The notes under the pieces: generated by a model | What the model was told of the DNA's origin: nothing | The model's database searches: none | Seen by the model: the letters and a program-made list of their open reading frames with translations, nothing else | Source: Pseudocercospora fijiensis CIRAD86 | Taxonomy: Eukaryota > Ascomycota > Dothideomycetes > Mycosphaerellales > Mycosphaerellaceae | Direction of reading: 5' to 3' | Length of the DNA: 64,000 nucleotides | Assembly (NCBI RefSeq): GCF_000340215.1 | Contig: NW_006921539.1 | Coordinates: 2,490,507-2,554,506, forward strand | Position numbers and translations under genes: made by a program | Part shown: positions 46,062 to 57,962 of the stretch, one piece after another | How the letters are laid out: each line of letters opens with the position of its first letter | Position numbering within the stretch: the first letter of the stretch is position 1

Positions 46062-46846
46062 ATGCCTTAAGGATTCGGCTCTTCGGGCCTTCCTAAGCCG
46101 GCTACCTCCCCTTCCTTAAGCTACTATCCTTTATTCGAATCTAACGATAACCTAATAAGGCGGTTTAATAGAAGACTATTTGTTCTAGAAGGCAAGAAGC
46201 ATTAATGTCTCCTTACGATTATATACTTATTAATTTTCTAGATCCTACCGATATACCCTCGTCGCCTAAACGCGCAGATAAATATCTTTAGAGGCTAAAG
46301 GGTAAGGGTAAAGCAAGCTAAGTATAGGGAGACCGTAGCGAGAACGAGATATCGGAAGAGTAAGGCTCTCCGTAGTATATACGAAGGAAGGGGGTTCCTC
46401 GGAAAACAGTACCGAAAAACAAAAAGGCTATAGATAGATAGGAGAAGGCTAAAAAGAGTAGGCGGACGAAGACTATCGCGAAGAAAAGTTATCTTTCTAT
46501 TAAAAGAAAGGGAACAAAGTAGGACTTAACGATAAAGAAGCGGCGCTTTAAACTAGGTACTATTGCCCTTCGCTAGATCCGGCTTTTCTAAAACAAAAGA
46601 GGGACCGAGCTTTTAATCCCTAAGACTCCCTTCTAGCGACTCGTCCGAGAAATTATATTAGATTTTCGGTCTAGTATACGATTTACGGCTAAGGCGATTA
46701 GTACTCTTTAGGAAGCTATAGAGGCATTTCTCGTAACCGAGCTTAAGCTTTTAAACCTCCTTACTATCTATACGAAGCGGGTTACTCTTTAAAATAAAGA
46801 TATATAGCTTCTAGCTAAAATTCGGCGTCGGTTTATAGCGGATTAG
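46062..46846 (+). pseudogene. hAT cargo: divergent histone H3-like gene 1
   Basis: The ATG at 46062 survives. A likely short intron (46207-46241, ending TTTTCTAG) joins the frame to a long basic tail of about 150 residues (RRKGVPRKTVPKNKKA). The histone fold follows at 46529-46846, matching H3 block by block: GTIALR-Q-IR (alphaN), TPF-Q-RLVREIILDFRSS, IRFTAKAIST, L-Q-EAIEAFLV, TIYTKRVTL, then NKDI-Q-LLAKIRRR. The positions marked Q are now TAG/TAA in the DNA, exactly where H3 has Gln. Loop 1 has no insertion, so it is not CENP-A-like there. Histone H3 pairs with H4 in nucleosomes; the role in a transposon is unknown. Confidence 0.78.
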
Positions 46847-47038
46847 TTAGAAATTGTATTTAGTCGTTAGATTAACCTAGGAGGAGGCCTATTTTCGCAT
46901 CCTTTTGCCGGCTATAGGTACCGGCTACATTTCTAATTTTATCTCCGCGCCGTCCCTAAATCTAAGGTACGAAGTAGAAACCTAGCGCTCTATATTTACC
47001 CAGCTATTATAGAGACGAGCTATATTTAGATTAGTTTC

Positions 47039-47430
47039 TTCGCATATCGCGACCTAGCGGGTAGTAAGCGAAAGGGCGATAGAACGTTTATAATACGTCT
47101 CTATTTAGACCTAAAACACAAAGGTCCTAAGGAGCCCTAGCATCCTAACTATAAGGAGATTCTTTAGTATTAGCACTTTAATCCTCTATACTACGAGGCA
47201 GATAGTAAGCCTACGAGAGAGAAACTTTAACGAGAAATTCTCTATAATACGTAGCGCTATTATATAGCTATAGATACGTACTAAGTCTAGCAACTCGAAG
47301 AAGAATTGAGATAGCGTATTAGCGACCGAGGAAGAGATCGATAGTATACTAGTAGAGTCGAGGTCTTATAAGCGAAGCATAAGATAATATAGGCTCTTAG
47401 TCGTATAGAGTAACGTACTATATAAATAAC
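47039..47430 (+). pseudogene. hAT cargo: unidentified reading frame
   Basis: Reads as coding with RIP stops: FAYRDLAGSKRKGDRTFIIR, YYEADSKPTREKL, QLEEELR and a charged helical end. I recognise no family. It lies about 190 bases after the H3-like gene 1 and could be a separate gene or a 3' exon. Confidence 0.4.
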
Positions 47431-47886
47431 TAGGCGTACTACTCTTATTCACTTACGACCTATATCCTAGGATACTCTTCTAAGTCTTCTCGTACTTTTT
47501 ATACTCTTTTCTAATACCTTACCTATAAGCGCTCCGCGACAACCGAGTAAATATAAGCTATAGGGTTTCCGCTCGGTACCTTAGCCTCCGAGATAGGGCG
47601 GAGTTGAATTTAGAGCGATAGCCGGCACTCGTAGCCGGCATATAGAGACGGTAGTAGGCCTTTTCCTACTAAATAACTAGCTTGTTTAGTATAGCCTACC
47701 TGATATTTCTTATATTTACTAGCAATAGGCCTAGGTTACTTATAAGATTACTATAGCTAGTAAAGGCATTACTAAAGAATATCTATACTATAGTAAGATA
47801 CTATTATCACGCCGGCTATTTATTAAAAGGAGGCTTTCGCCTATTACTATACCGGCTATATATACCGGCTATATTTCAAAGTCTCC

Positions 47887-47942
47887 CGTACCTGCCTTTT
47901 TTAGCCGTGCCTGCCTTTTTTAGCCGTACCTGCCTTCTTTCC
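47887..47942 (+). repeat. Short tandem repeat (about 20-bp units)
   Basis: Three copies of a CCTGCCTTTTTTAGCCGTA-like unit, just downstream of the minus-strand cargo gene's stop. Confidence 0.6.
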
Positions 47943-48458
47943 TTACTCTAACGTTACTATAATACTACCTCTATTTAGGCTTGTAGGATGAAGAATTACG
48001 TCACTTCGACTTTTATTAAGATTTGATAGGACTTTTACGACATTTCAATAGCACACAACTAATTCTTCTCCTATAAGCCTAAGAACAAACCGTACTAAAC
48101 TAGTAGGCAGAATATAGCTGTTTGCCCTCCGAGCCGTTTATATAACAATTCTACGAGAACAGGGCAGTACAAAGGGACTAAGGCCCTTCTTAACAGCTTT
48201 AACAAGGCCCTCTAACTCTGAGATCTATTGCGACGTAATACCGTTGTCGTGTTCTAACCACTGCGAGGAAGCCTAGATTGCGACAAAAGTCTTAGCATTT
48301 GCCCTCGAGGCTAACATACTAGCAATAACAGGTATACCCGGAGATCTGAATACTTAGAGGTCCGAGAGATAGGCTTGTAGAAGACCCTCCTTATCGTCGA
48401 TATAGGCAGGCGTTAGGTGTTATAGTATCCTAGCCTCGGAGCCGCTGAAATCTGGCAT
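47943..48458 (-). pseudogene. hAT cargo: unknown 171-residue protein
   Basis: The minus-strand frame from ATG 48458 to TAA 47943 is exactly 172 codons and has only six internal TAG/TAA, all plausible RIP of Gln or Trp codons. Text such as MPDFSGSEARIL, LTPAYIDDKEGLLQAYLSDL, VIASMLASRANAKTFVAI and KKGLSPFVLPCSRRIVI is typical coding. No family is recognised. A second, older fragment lies at 23640-23953. This is the least RIP-damaged part of the hAT element. Confidence 0.6.
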
Positions 48459-48865
48459 TTTGTTTAACTTTGTACAAACAACTAGCCTTACTATACAGAA
48501 AATGTAGCCTATAGTATCCAGATTAGCGGATACTTTGTATAAGAACATATTATCTTCTTATTAAGGCGCAGGACCCTTTTTCTAGGTTTGTCCTTATACA
48601 ATGTAGTTGTTGTCCTATATATTAGAAAGTGCTAAAATCCTACGGGCGATTGTATAAGGATTAAACGGTTTAGTCTTAGGCGCTCCGCTATAGGCTTCGC
48701 AAAGACCGCTAACTAGATATATATTAGTATAGAGACCTAAGGATACAAGATAATATAAGAACGATTGAGTATAGAAACAATCACTTATAGAAGGTAGTAT
48801 ACAAGATAGAAGGTCTAAGCATGCCTATAAAGCGGGGCGCCTAAAAGGAGGTAGCTATAATATAG
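48459..48865. other. hAT interior, no assignable gene
   Basis: This is the 5' flank of the minus-strand cargo gene up to the insertion point of element E. No clear frame on either strand. Confidence 0.4.
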
Positions 48866-48870
48866 GCTTG

Positions 48871-49046
48871 TATAACGGGAGTGAACAGTATTAAGACGTT
48901 ATTATTCTAAGACGTCGACGAAGTATCTAAGAGAGCGCGAGAGAGGCTCGCCTAAGTACTACGGACTGTTTGCCGCGGCTCGGCGTAACGGCCCGAGCCG
49001 GCTTTTACGTGTCTCGGGTAAGTGAACACGGTCTTAGCCTATAACA
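48871..49046 (-). repeat. 3' LTR of element E (176 bp)
   Basis: TATAACGGGAG...GCCTATAACA on the plus strand. It ends in CA and is followed by the C-rich tract. Confidence 0.92.
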
Positions 49047-49649
49047 CTACCCCCCCCTTTCAAATCGTCGTTCTATAGACGATAGTCATCTCTTAGCAGT
49101 CTATCTTTTAGTCGCTGCATTGCAGCAGGACTCTAAACACTGTTTAAACTATCGATCTTTAAGTTAACTTAGCTAGTGCTTGCGGTCTCGACACTCTACG
49201 GTACCTAGGAACTAACAGTTTTAGTCTCGGTCGCGTTAACTTTGTTATCGACATCTATAGTAGTATTACCGTTACTAGAACGGCCGGTGCAATAACGCAT
49301 ATTAATAGCGCTTCTATTAACGGTTACTTATTTAGAAGCTAGCGCCTAAGCTAAGGTTCTCTTTTCCTAAGGTGCAGTTATATAACTAGCCTCTACGAGT
49401 AGAGCTAAAGGCCCTATACGTTTACCGGTCGCGGTTACTTGCGGTAACGTATTAGTTGCGAGGGCTGTTATCGCCGCTACTGCTATACTAACGAGGCGAG
49501 CGCTCCGCCGTAGCGTTGCTATAGCAGACTTCGTTAGTTCCGCATCCTTTATAGGAGTATCTACCGTCTACCGTAGTTGCTCTAGCCCTAGTCCTAGTAG
49601 CCGTATACTACGCGTATTCTTATTTGGAATCTAGCCCTTAGGAGGAAGG

Positions 49650-52600
49650 AAGCCGACCGGTTTACACTTCGTAGGGTTGTTATAATAAAAGTCTGCGATA
49701 GAGGCGGTAGTAGTGTCGAGTATGTCGCTTGCGGGCGCCTAGGTTGCCTTATTATATCTATAACCTACCTACTTTACCTTATACTATAGCTTCTCTTTCT
49801 TTCTACCCTTCGGTGCCCTTCTACGCGGTATACGTATCTCACTATCTAGCACTTCTTCTACTTCGAAATAGTCCTCTTCTTTAGCGCTATCTTCGCGAAT
49901 AACCGTAATCGGCGGAGGCGGCGGTAGGTTCTAATCGGGCATTAGATCGGATACTACGGGTCGTAGAATGTCGGAGTAGAAGGCATTAGTAAGACCGATA
50001 TGCGCGCTATCGTCGAAATCGAGTCTATATATATTAGCCGGTAGAACCTTAGAGATAGTATAAGGTCCTACCTATTTGTTATCGAGTTTCTTCGTAGGTC
50101 GCGCGGTCTTCTAATTTCTAGTGTTTACAAACACTATATCGCCCTTCTCGTATACTAGCGCCGGTTAGCGATACGCATTCGCGTTGTCTATATAGGTTGC
50201 TTGTACAAGTTGCATGTTCTCGCGAAGCTACTCCTTTAAAGCCTCTATTTGCTTAGCGAATTTGTTAGCTTTGTATGCGTTAATGCGTTGCTTAGCAGGC
50301 ATTAGCTGTATAGGCTTCGTAAAATTAGCAGTCGTAGATCGAGGATTACGACCCGTCTCGGCGTAGAAGGGTAAGACTCTAGTAGTCTCTAATACATAGT
50401 TGTTAAGCGCAAACTCTACAAGTAGTGTCTAGTTAACCTAGTCGTCTTGCATATAGTTAATATATGCTCGCAGGTACTGCTTAACAGCCTTGTTAGTAAT
50501 CTCGCTCTACCTATCCGTCTAAGGGTAATAGGCCGATAACATTGTTCTCTCGATATTTAGCAACTAGTATAATCTTCGCTAAAAGGCTGAAATCTACTAG
50601 GATCCCCTATCCGAAGTAATAGACAGAGGGAGGCCGTAATAACAATAGACGAAGCGGAGATAGACATATGTAATGTGTTCTACTTCTATCGAGGTAATAG
50701 GTATTATATACTTCCGCTTGCTAAGTCGATTAGTAATAGTAAGCATATTCTTATAGACTTGCTTATCTAATCGACTCTAAGAAGGCGGCAATTCTACGAT
50801 GAAATCTATAGCAACGTTATCCTATAGTTCGAAAGGTATCGGTATAGGTCGTAAGAGACCTAAGTACTATATAGTATCTAGCTTTGTACGTCTGCAAATA
50901 TAATAGTTGCGGAGAAATCTCTTTACCGAGCCTAATATACCGGGCTAGATGTACTCTCTTATTAGAAGATTAAGAGTCTTCGCTCTACCTAGGTAGCTAG
51001 CTAAGGGTGCGTCGTAGATCATTCTAATTACTCTTGTTCGCACTCGGTTCTCTTCGCTAGCGGGTAGAAACAAGCAGTACTTGTTATACCTATTCTTTAT
51101 ATAGATAAGTCCTCCTGCCGCCGTAGCGTCTTAGAGTCTAATCTTGTATCGTTTTAGGTAAGGGCATAGCTTCGACAACTCTAACTATGAAACTGCTTCC
51201 GTTATATCTAGATCTTTAGCGTATAGAATCCGAATGTAATCTTCTAGAGCAACGTTATTAGCGTCCGTCGCGTTCGTTTCACGTTAGGGTACGTTCGAGA
51301 GGATGCTTAAGGAGATATATAGCACTCTATCCGAGTTGAGGATCGTCTGTCGCTACGCTATCGTCCTCGGGTTACTTTCGTCTTATAGCAGATCTTGCGA
51401 TCGTCTTATTAAGGAGTCTGGTTTAGTGCCCTAAACTCCTAGTCGGTATACTACCTTAAAGTTGAATTAAGACAGGAATTTAGCCTAACGAGCTTGTCTG
51501 CGGTTTAGCTCCTTTGTCGTTATAAAGTGTTCTAAATTCTTATAGTTAGAGAACACTATCGTTAGCTTATCCTTATAGAGCTTATTATTATACTCGCTTA
51601 TTATAAGCTCTAGCCTCTATTCCTCGAACGCTCTAACGATCGCTATTAACTCTTTGTCGTATATATCGTAGTTGCATTTAGCTAGCGACATCTTATGTAA
51701 CAAGAAAGCTACTAGTCGAAGAATTCCGTCTTTATCCTTCTATAACAGGACTGCCAGTGCTACCGTTACGTAGTCGGAAGCATCGGTCTCTAGGATCGTC
51801 TCTCGGCTAGTATAAAAGTAGGCGAGTGTAGGCGCCTTAGTAAACGCCGTTTTCAACCCTTTAAAGGCCTTTCGACAATCCTTATTCTAGTCCTAGCTTA
51901 TAGTCGGGTCTTTCGTTCTTATTAGTCGTACTATAGGAGATACGATCTTTAAGAAGTTTCGGATAAAGCGTCTATAGAAGTTTGCGAATCCTAAGAAGGA
52001 TTGAACGTCCTTTATATTCTTAGGTTCTTGCTATTCTTACACGGCGCTTACCTTCTTAGGATCCATTTTGATGCCGTTAGCACCGATAATTAATCCTAAG
52101 TACTTCGTTTTATATACGTAGAATTCGCACTTATCGATATCTAGTTGAAGACTAGCTACATCTAGCTTTTCGAGGACCCGTTATATATACTATATATGTT
52201 TATCGTACGTGTCGCTAAAGATTAGGAGATTATCTAGATATACAGACACGAAGTCGTTAAGGAACTCTCGGAGGGAGTTATTAATATACGATTGGAAAGT
52301 GCCTAGTGCATTACACAACCTAAAAGGCATAACTATACACTTAAATTGTCCGTAGCGGGTCGTAAACGCAGTCTTCTATTTATCTCCTTAGGCGATCCGA
52401 ATGCGGTTAAAGGCGGCAATTACGTCTAGCTTAGTAAACCATTTCTTTCTAGAGATACGGTTTATAGTCTCTTATACTAAGGGTATTAGGTATCTTAACT
52501 TGATCGTAACCTTATTAAGAGCTCTATAATCGATGTATATCCGAAGGCCTCCGCCCGGCTTTCGAACAATTAGTATAGGCGATGCTATAGGGGAGTTACT

Positions 52601-55600
52601 CTTCTAGATATTACCTTTCTCTAGTTAGTTATCGATCTATTTCTTAACAACCTCCCACTTACTAGCGGATATATTATATAGACGCTTCTTCGGAAGGGTC
52701 GCTCTATCCTTAAGCTTAATCTCGTAGTCTATGCCTAGTTGTCTCGGAGGTAGCTCGTTAGTAGCGTAACGAGAGAACATATATTCCTACCGGTAGTAGA
52801 CTTGAGGCATAAACTGCTTCGGATCCTAATTCTTGTCTTTGCCTTTTATAAATTAATCCTTGTCCGTAGCCGTTATAGTATATGTAGTAAGCCTCCCTAT
52901 CTTTATACGATTAATAGTCTTAGCTACTAAAGTATACACGTACATAGCGTATGCAAAAGCAGAGTTGCTGCTTTGTATAGGTCTCGCAGCTATAGAGTGT
53001 ACTAGTAGGGTATAGGCTATAAACGGGTCCGTAGGAGTCTTCGAGGTATGTGTTTCCGTAGGATTAATATAGATAGCATCGACAATCGCGCCCTTTTAAC
53101 GCGCATATATGCCGAAAGCACGAGGGCCTACTTCTTTAATGTCTACCTTCTCAATCCTAACCTAGATAGGACTAGGCTCCTTCTAATTACTAATTATCTT
53201 CGAAGGTAAGGCCTTGCGCTTCATTTGCAAGGTTAGACCTATAAGAGGTCGTTTGCCTTCAAAGTAACAGTTACATCTCGGGTCTCGGAGAATAACCAAT
53301 CCTTCTTCGTATTTCTTCGTCGGTTAGTACTTGTTATGCTAGGTTCGCTCTAATGTAATATCGTAATCGATGTCGGCAACCTAGTATCGCAACAGTTCCT
53401 TGTGCCCGTCAAGTTCGAATTCGAACTCAGACATATAGGTAATTAAGAACGATAAGGTGCTACTGTCGGCGAGTCTAACTACTATCGGGTATTCGAGGCG
53501 TTTTATCGGAAGGTTGTTCTTATACGCAAATAAGGAGTTAACGTATTCTGTATTTGATCTATTATCTAGATGTGTTTCTGCTTCTATGCCTTATGCTTTA
53601 CCTTACACTACTATATAGTCTCTAATCTTAGGGAGTTCTAACGGGTCTTTAGGTATTCGCACCTTAGCTAAAGACGTTCTTAATAGTATAGATGTCGTTT
53701 CCTTATATAGTCTACTACTTGCTACGCTTAAGTAGTAGACTACGCATTTTCCGCCTCTGCTTCGGTAATAGAGCTGCCTACTATAGATAGCATCTTTAGT
53801 ATAGAGAAGTCCTTAAGAGGGCAGTCCGGGCTATTCTTTATATAGCCCTTCTCTTAACACTTCAAGCACTTACCCTCCTTTATTAACGCGATACGGTGAT
53901 CTTTGTTAAGCACTAGGAGATCCTTATACTTAGCTAGACGAGCCTCCTATAACTTCTTGTTATCCGTAGAGGTGTTCTTAGCTAGTGCGGATCCTCCGGT
54001 CGTATTAGAGTTTAACGGGTTCTTTAGAGTTGAGTTATTGTTTCTAGCATTGCGAGCAGGCCTCTTATAAGTTTCCTTATACTAGTTAAACTACTGCTCT
54101 AAGATCTAGCACTTCTTAATAATCTTCGACAACTTCTTCGGGACATCCCTAGTAATAAACTTCTCTGCGTAAGCCTTATTAAGCTTAGCAATAAAGAGAG
54201 GGATCTCCGTCTTCTGCTTCATCTTAATATAAGCGCGGTCGGTCTAGTATTTCGTATAGAAGGTAGAGAAACGCTCCCCTTCCTACTACTTTAGTACGAA
54301 GAAGTTACTGTATGCCTTGCCGTCCTCGTTTAAGACGCTATAGTTGGTTCGTATAAACTTCAACAAGCTAGCGATAGATAGGAAAGGAGCAATACCCTTC
54401 TTCTTAATCTTCGAGGGGACGCGTAGCTTTAGCGTAACCTATACCTTGCTACCTATTAAGTTGTGAAGGTAGCGTAGACAGCTGTTCTTGTCTCGAAAGA
54501 TTATAGAATCTAGCTTATTCTCGACTTGCAGCTCCTACTATTTATATAAGAGTTTGCCGTCGTTCGAGAAGACATCGATACGGATATCCTTTCCGCTACT
54601 ATATATCTTTAAGCTTAAGGTTAGTGTCTTATCGTAGTTAACTAAGCCCTTGTCTGCCTTCTTCTTATACGATGTAGTATTAGCATCGCTATCGGAGTCG
54701 GACTTATCGTTAGACTTATTAGAGTCGGAGTCTAAAGAGTTAGAATCGTCTAAGGATAAAGGGTCGTCTTTCTCGAGATTAACAACCTTCTTCTTCTTCT
54801 TGTCTATAGGCTTCTCGTCTAAGCTTTTGTTCGATCCCTTGTCGGATTCTTTGTTGTTAGTGCCTTCGCGGTTCTTACGACGGCGTTCTATAGATAGCGA
54901 CGATGTAGAGCGTCCTATCGGGGTAGGTTCGCGGCTACAAGTGCGACCGCGTTATGCTTCTTCGAGTTAAGTCTTTAACTCGCTAACTTCTTTAGCGTAA
55001 GCTTCATTAAGCTTATCTAGGTCTTCTTAGCTAAAGGCGCCTTCGGCCTTCTGCTTAGCCTCTTTTAACTAACCCTTGTATTCGGCGATATATTGCTTAT
55101 ACTTGTCTACCTTCTTTTGCAACTTATCGACTAGCTTGTTCTTAGCTTCAAGCTTGTTACCCTGTTGCTAATATATAGATATAACTACATCGTAAAGGTT
55201 CTAGAGGTCCTTAAGTTTCTTCTAGTTAAGCAAATTAGCTTAATCTAGAGCCTAAGTCTATTTAAGAGATCGCTTGAAATCGTAAGCGATAATGTAGAGT
55301 AGGGCATATAGGGCTTTACCGTACGATTCTCTATTAAACTACTCCTTTAGATTCTCTGCGGCTATATTCTGCAGGTTATTGTACTTAATGTGTGTATAAC
55401 GCACTGTCTTCGGTTCCTTAGTACCTTTATTATCGGTTTCCTCGTTAGGGAGAGGGACGTGAATCTAGTAAACGTTATCTACCTCCTTAACGTCTTCGGC
55501 TCGGCTTAACTTAGCGAGATTAAGTCGAGGTTGTAGTTCTGCATTCTTATCGATACCTAGTAGCTTGCCTAAAATGTCCTTCTCTTACTATACGTACTAG

Positions 55601-55750
55601 CTATTAGGCTGCTATTAGGTCGAGTCGAGAGTTTGCGATTCTCGGCGATTAGTAAACAACTGTTCTAGAAGGATCGAGTTGCGCGACAGACTTAGTCGCG
55701 TGCTATTGTCGCCGTACGTTCGCGCTATCTCGTTAGTCGTACGCCTAGGC
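49650..55750 (-). pseudogene. Element E gag-pol (RIP-decayed)
   Basis: Minus-strand reading: gag from about 55700; knuckle CLKC...GYIKNSPDC near 53880; RT with YLDNLLIFS near 52220-52255 (YLDD changed to YLDN) and [13 protein letters not shown]; RNase H with [16 protein letters not shown]; integrase about 50300-51300; chromodomain about 49700-49880 (YKVK-W-VGYRYNKATW, the Trp now TAG). Many TAG/TAA stops. Long plus-strand open frames inside, such as 54650-54970, are shadows. Confidence 0.8.
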
Positions 55751-56069
55751 GCTCTCGGAGTTAGGCTGTTCTCTAGTGCCGGGTAGGACTTCTGTCTAAG
55801 AGACTAAGGTATATAAAAATCTAAGATACTTATCTCTGTTTCTTCGAGGTCGCTAGACCCGCTATTAGTTCCACTACGCGTCGTAGTTGCTTTAGTAACT
55901 AGCAGCCTTGCGCTATACGGTTAGGTCGGTATCGGGGACACGCTGTCGGCACTCGAGGTGCGCTATTTAGTTCAGTCAATTGTCGGCGCCGTCGTAGCGC
56001 GCTAGTTCCGCTCTTCGTAAGCGCCTACGTTATCGTAACGCGTTATGTATTTAGTTAAGGTCGACGTAG

Positions 56070-56245
56070 TATAACGGGAGTGAACAGTATTAAGACGTTA
56101 TTATTCTAAGACGTCGACGAAGTATCTAAGAGAGCGCGAGAGAGGCTCGCCTAAGTACTACGGACTGTTTGCCGCGGCTCGGCGTAACGGCCCGAGCCGG
56201 CTTTTACGTGTCTCGGGTAAGTAAACACAGTCTTAGCCTATAATA
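56070..56245 (-). repeat. 5' LTR of element E (176 bp)
   Basis: Same sequence as the left LTR except three transitions (GTGAACACGG/GTAAACACAG and ACA/ATA at the end), all of RIP type. Confidence 0.92.
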
Positions 56246-56425
56246 GCTTGCGCGAAGCTTACTCTATTGCCTAGCGATACCGCGATACTACCGCTATATT
56301 CAACCTTCGTATCGATACCTATACCTCTACGCTCTATATCTACTACCTCCGTAATACCCTCGCTCTACGCGTACCTTCGTATACCTTCGTAACGCACTTT
56401 TTTCCTTAATTCGACGACTTTTATA

Positions 56426-57239
56426 ATAGCGAGTCTACTTGACTAAGTTACGACGCCTCGTAAGAAGGGACCTAGTACTTCTACGGGTCGTAATAAGACC
56501 GGAAATAGTAGAACGAGTATAGTACATTAACGTAAGAGGGCTACTACTGCTACCGCTAGCTCCGGTACTAGAAAGGGCGTCGCGAGCAAGGCTCCGCGTA
56601 AGATAACGGCGGGCAAGGCTCTACGTAAGACGATAACTAGCGCTTCTACTACTAGTAGCAATCGTACGAAGCGTCGATAGCGCCTAGGAAGTAAGTCCTA
56701 TTTATAGCCGGCAGCGTAGCCGGTAGCGTAGCCGGCAGCGTAGCCGGCATTCTTACTGTCTTTTTACTAATCCTTCTTTAGCCGTAGCCCTCCGTAAGAT
56801 TCGGTAGTATTAGAAGAGTTCTTAGCTCCTAATCCGTAAAGCTCCTTTCTAACGACTTATTCGCGAAATTGCCTAGGATTATAGAACGGACCTTCGCTTC
56901 TAAGCCTCCGCGATAGGCGCCCTTTAAGAGGCTATAGAAGCCTACCTAGTTCGTATCTTCGAATATATATTTCTCTTCTACCTCTTTTCGGACTATATTA
57001 ATACTATTTTAGCGGTCAACCTTATAGCTATCTACGCGAAGCGTATAACGATTATAGACAAGGATTTCAAAGCACTCGATTAGATTCTAAAAGGCTAGAA
57101 TGTCTATATTCGAGACGGTACTAGGTAGGATAGATGTTCTAGTAGAAAGGATGTTCGTAGTATTATCTACAAGCTTTTCTATATACGAAATAAGCCGCTA
57201 TTATACGGCGCTGCATACCGCGCTCTAAATACTCTCTAA
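56426..57239 (+). pseudogene. hAT cargo: histone H3-like gene 2
   Basis: Start ATA (56426, ancestral ATG). Exon 1 (56426-56690) encodes a basic tail with KAPRKITAGKALRKT, echoing the H3 tail, and ends KRR-Q-RLG. The 91-nt intron (56691-56781, GTAAGT...CTTTAG, TACTAAT branch) joins in frame to TVALRKIR, LLIRKAPF-Q-RLIREIA, DYRTDLRF-Q-ASAIGAL, EAIEAYLVRIFE and IAIYAKRITIIDKDFKAL. Q marks a TAG/TAA where H3 has Gln. Seventeen extra codons (or a decayed 51-nt intron ending TTTTAG) lie between alpha2 and loop 2. About 50 residues extend past the H3 end. It is closer to canonical H3 than gene 1. Confidence 0.85.
56691..56781 (+). other. H3-like gene 2 intron with GCCGGC motif array
   Basis: Holds four TAGCCGG(C/T)A motifs at 56703-56750 spaced about 12 bases apart, followed by a TACTAAT branch site and CTTTAG. 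Confidence 0.75.
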
Positions 57240-57422
57240 GTATATATATATAGTACAGTATACTTTATTAGCCGTACGGAATAGAAGTCTCCTAAAATCC
57301 CGTTAGTACTAAGGAGTAAAAAGGCCGGCTACGCTGCCGGCTATACTGCCGGCTACGCTACTAGCTACGCTGCTAGGTTTTTTAAAGAACTAAAAGAAGA
57401 TAGACATTCCGGTTGATTTGTA

Positions 57423-57962
57423 TTAGTTTAGATTTTTATAAAAAGAAAACAGGGAAAAATAAGGAAGGTTAAAGAGCCTAATAGTTATAGTTATAGGCAC
57501 TATCCCTGTTTTCTAGAGCATATTATATACCTGCCTTCGCAACTCTACCTAATACTCCCTTTAAATATCCTTATACTCTACCTACTAAAAATTCAACTAG
57601 GTACCTAGACCTATAGCTGCCTCTATATCTTTTACTATCTTCTACAGGTTAAAGGCCTCTTCTATAGCAGCCTCTACCTCCTTATACAATACGAAGTTAC
57701 TACCTACCCTACCCTTTATATCTCCTAAATAACTAAGAGTTCTAAGGAACGAACTAGTATTCGGCCTTAGTATAGCGAGTGACTAGTAGAACGTTCTATA
57801 GAGCTGCCTTATAGCTCTTTTATATACTATACCGATACCGAGGGAGGAGCTATCCTAGTACTTAATATTATCGAATAGTTCGGTAGGAAAGTGTATAAAC
57901 TTCTTAAGGAGGAGGACTTCTAGGGAAATCGATAAGTTCTACCTAGATCTAGATAAAGACAT
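57423..57962 (-). pseudogene. hAT cargo: unknown 179-residue protein
   Basis: The minus-strand frame from ATG 57962 to TAA 57423 is exactly 180 codons and is interrupted only by TAG/TAA at likely Gln/Trp positions. Readable parts are SISLEVLLLKKFIHFPTELF, GIGIVYKRAIRQLYRTFY, FLRTLSYLGDIKGRVGSNFV and LYKEVEAAIEEAFNL. It is mostly helical and charged; no family is recognised. It is the last gene before the right TIR and convergent with the H3-like gene. Confidence 0.6.

Larger units (their letters stand above)
48871..56245 (-). mobile_element. Element E: complete Ty3/Gypsy chromovirus of a different family, 7,375 bp
   Basis: TSD GCTTG at 48866-48870 and 56246-56250; two 176-bp LTRs. The minus-strand order is gag with a CCHC knuckle (about 53850-53900), protease, RT, RNase H, integrase and a C-terminal chromodomain. 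A polypyrimidine run (49050-49060, eight C) next to the left LTR is the reverse of a polypurine tract, confirming orientation. It is RIP-mutated but keeps more CpA/TpG than A, B and D, and its LTRs differ at only three sites. It is the most recent insertion in this stack. Confidence 0.92.

Noticed and set aside
54650..54970. Plus-strand open frame of about 106 codons in element E
   Set aside because: A Ser/Leu-rich shadow of the minus-strand gag. RIP creates stops mainly in the coding sense, leaving the other strand spuriously open.
46529..57239. Centromeric histone CENP-A genes
   Set aside because: Neither H3-like fold shows the longer loop 1 typical of CENP-A, and gene 2 is closer to canonical H3. 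They also lie inside a transposon with TSDs.
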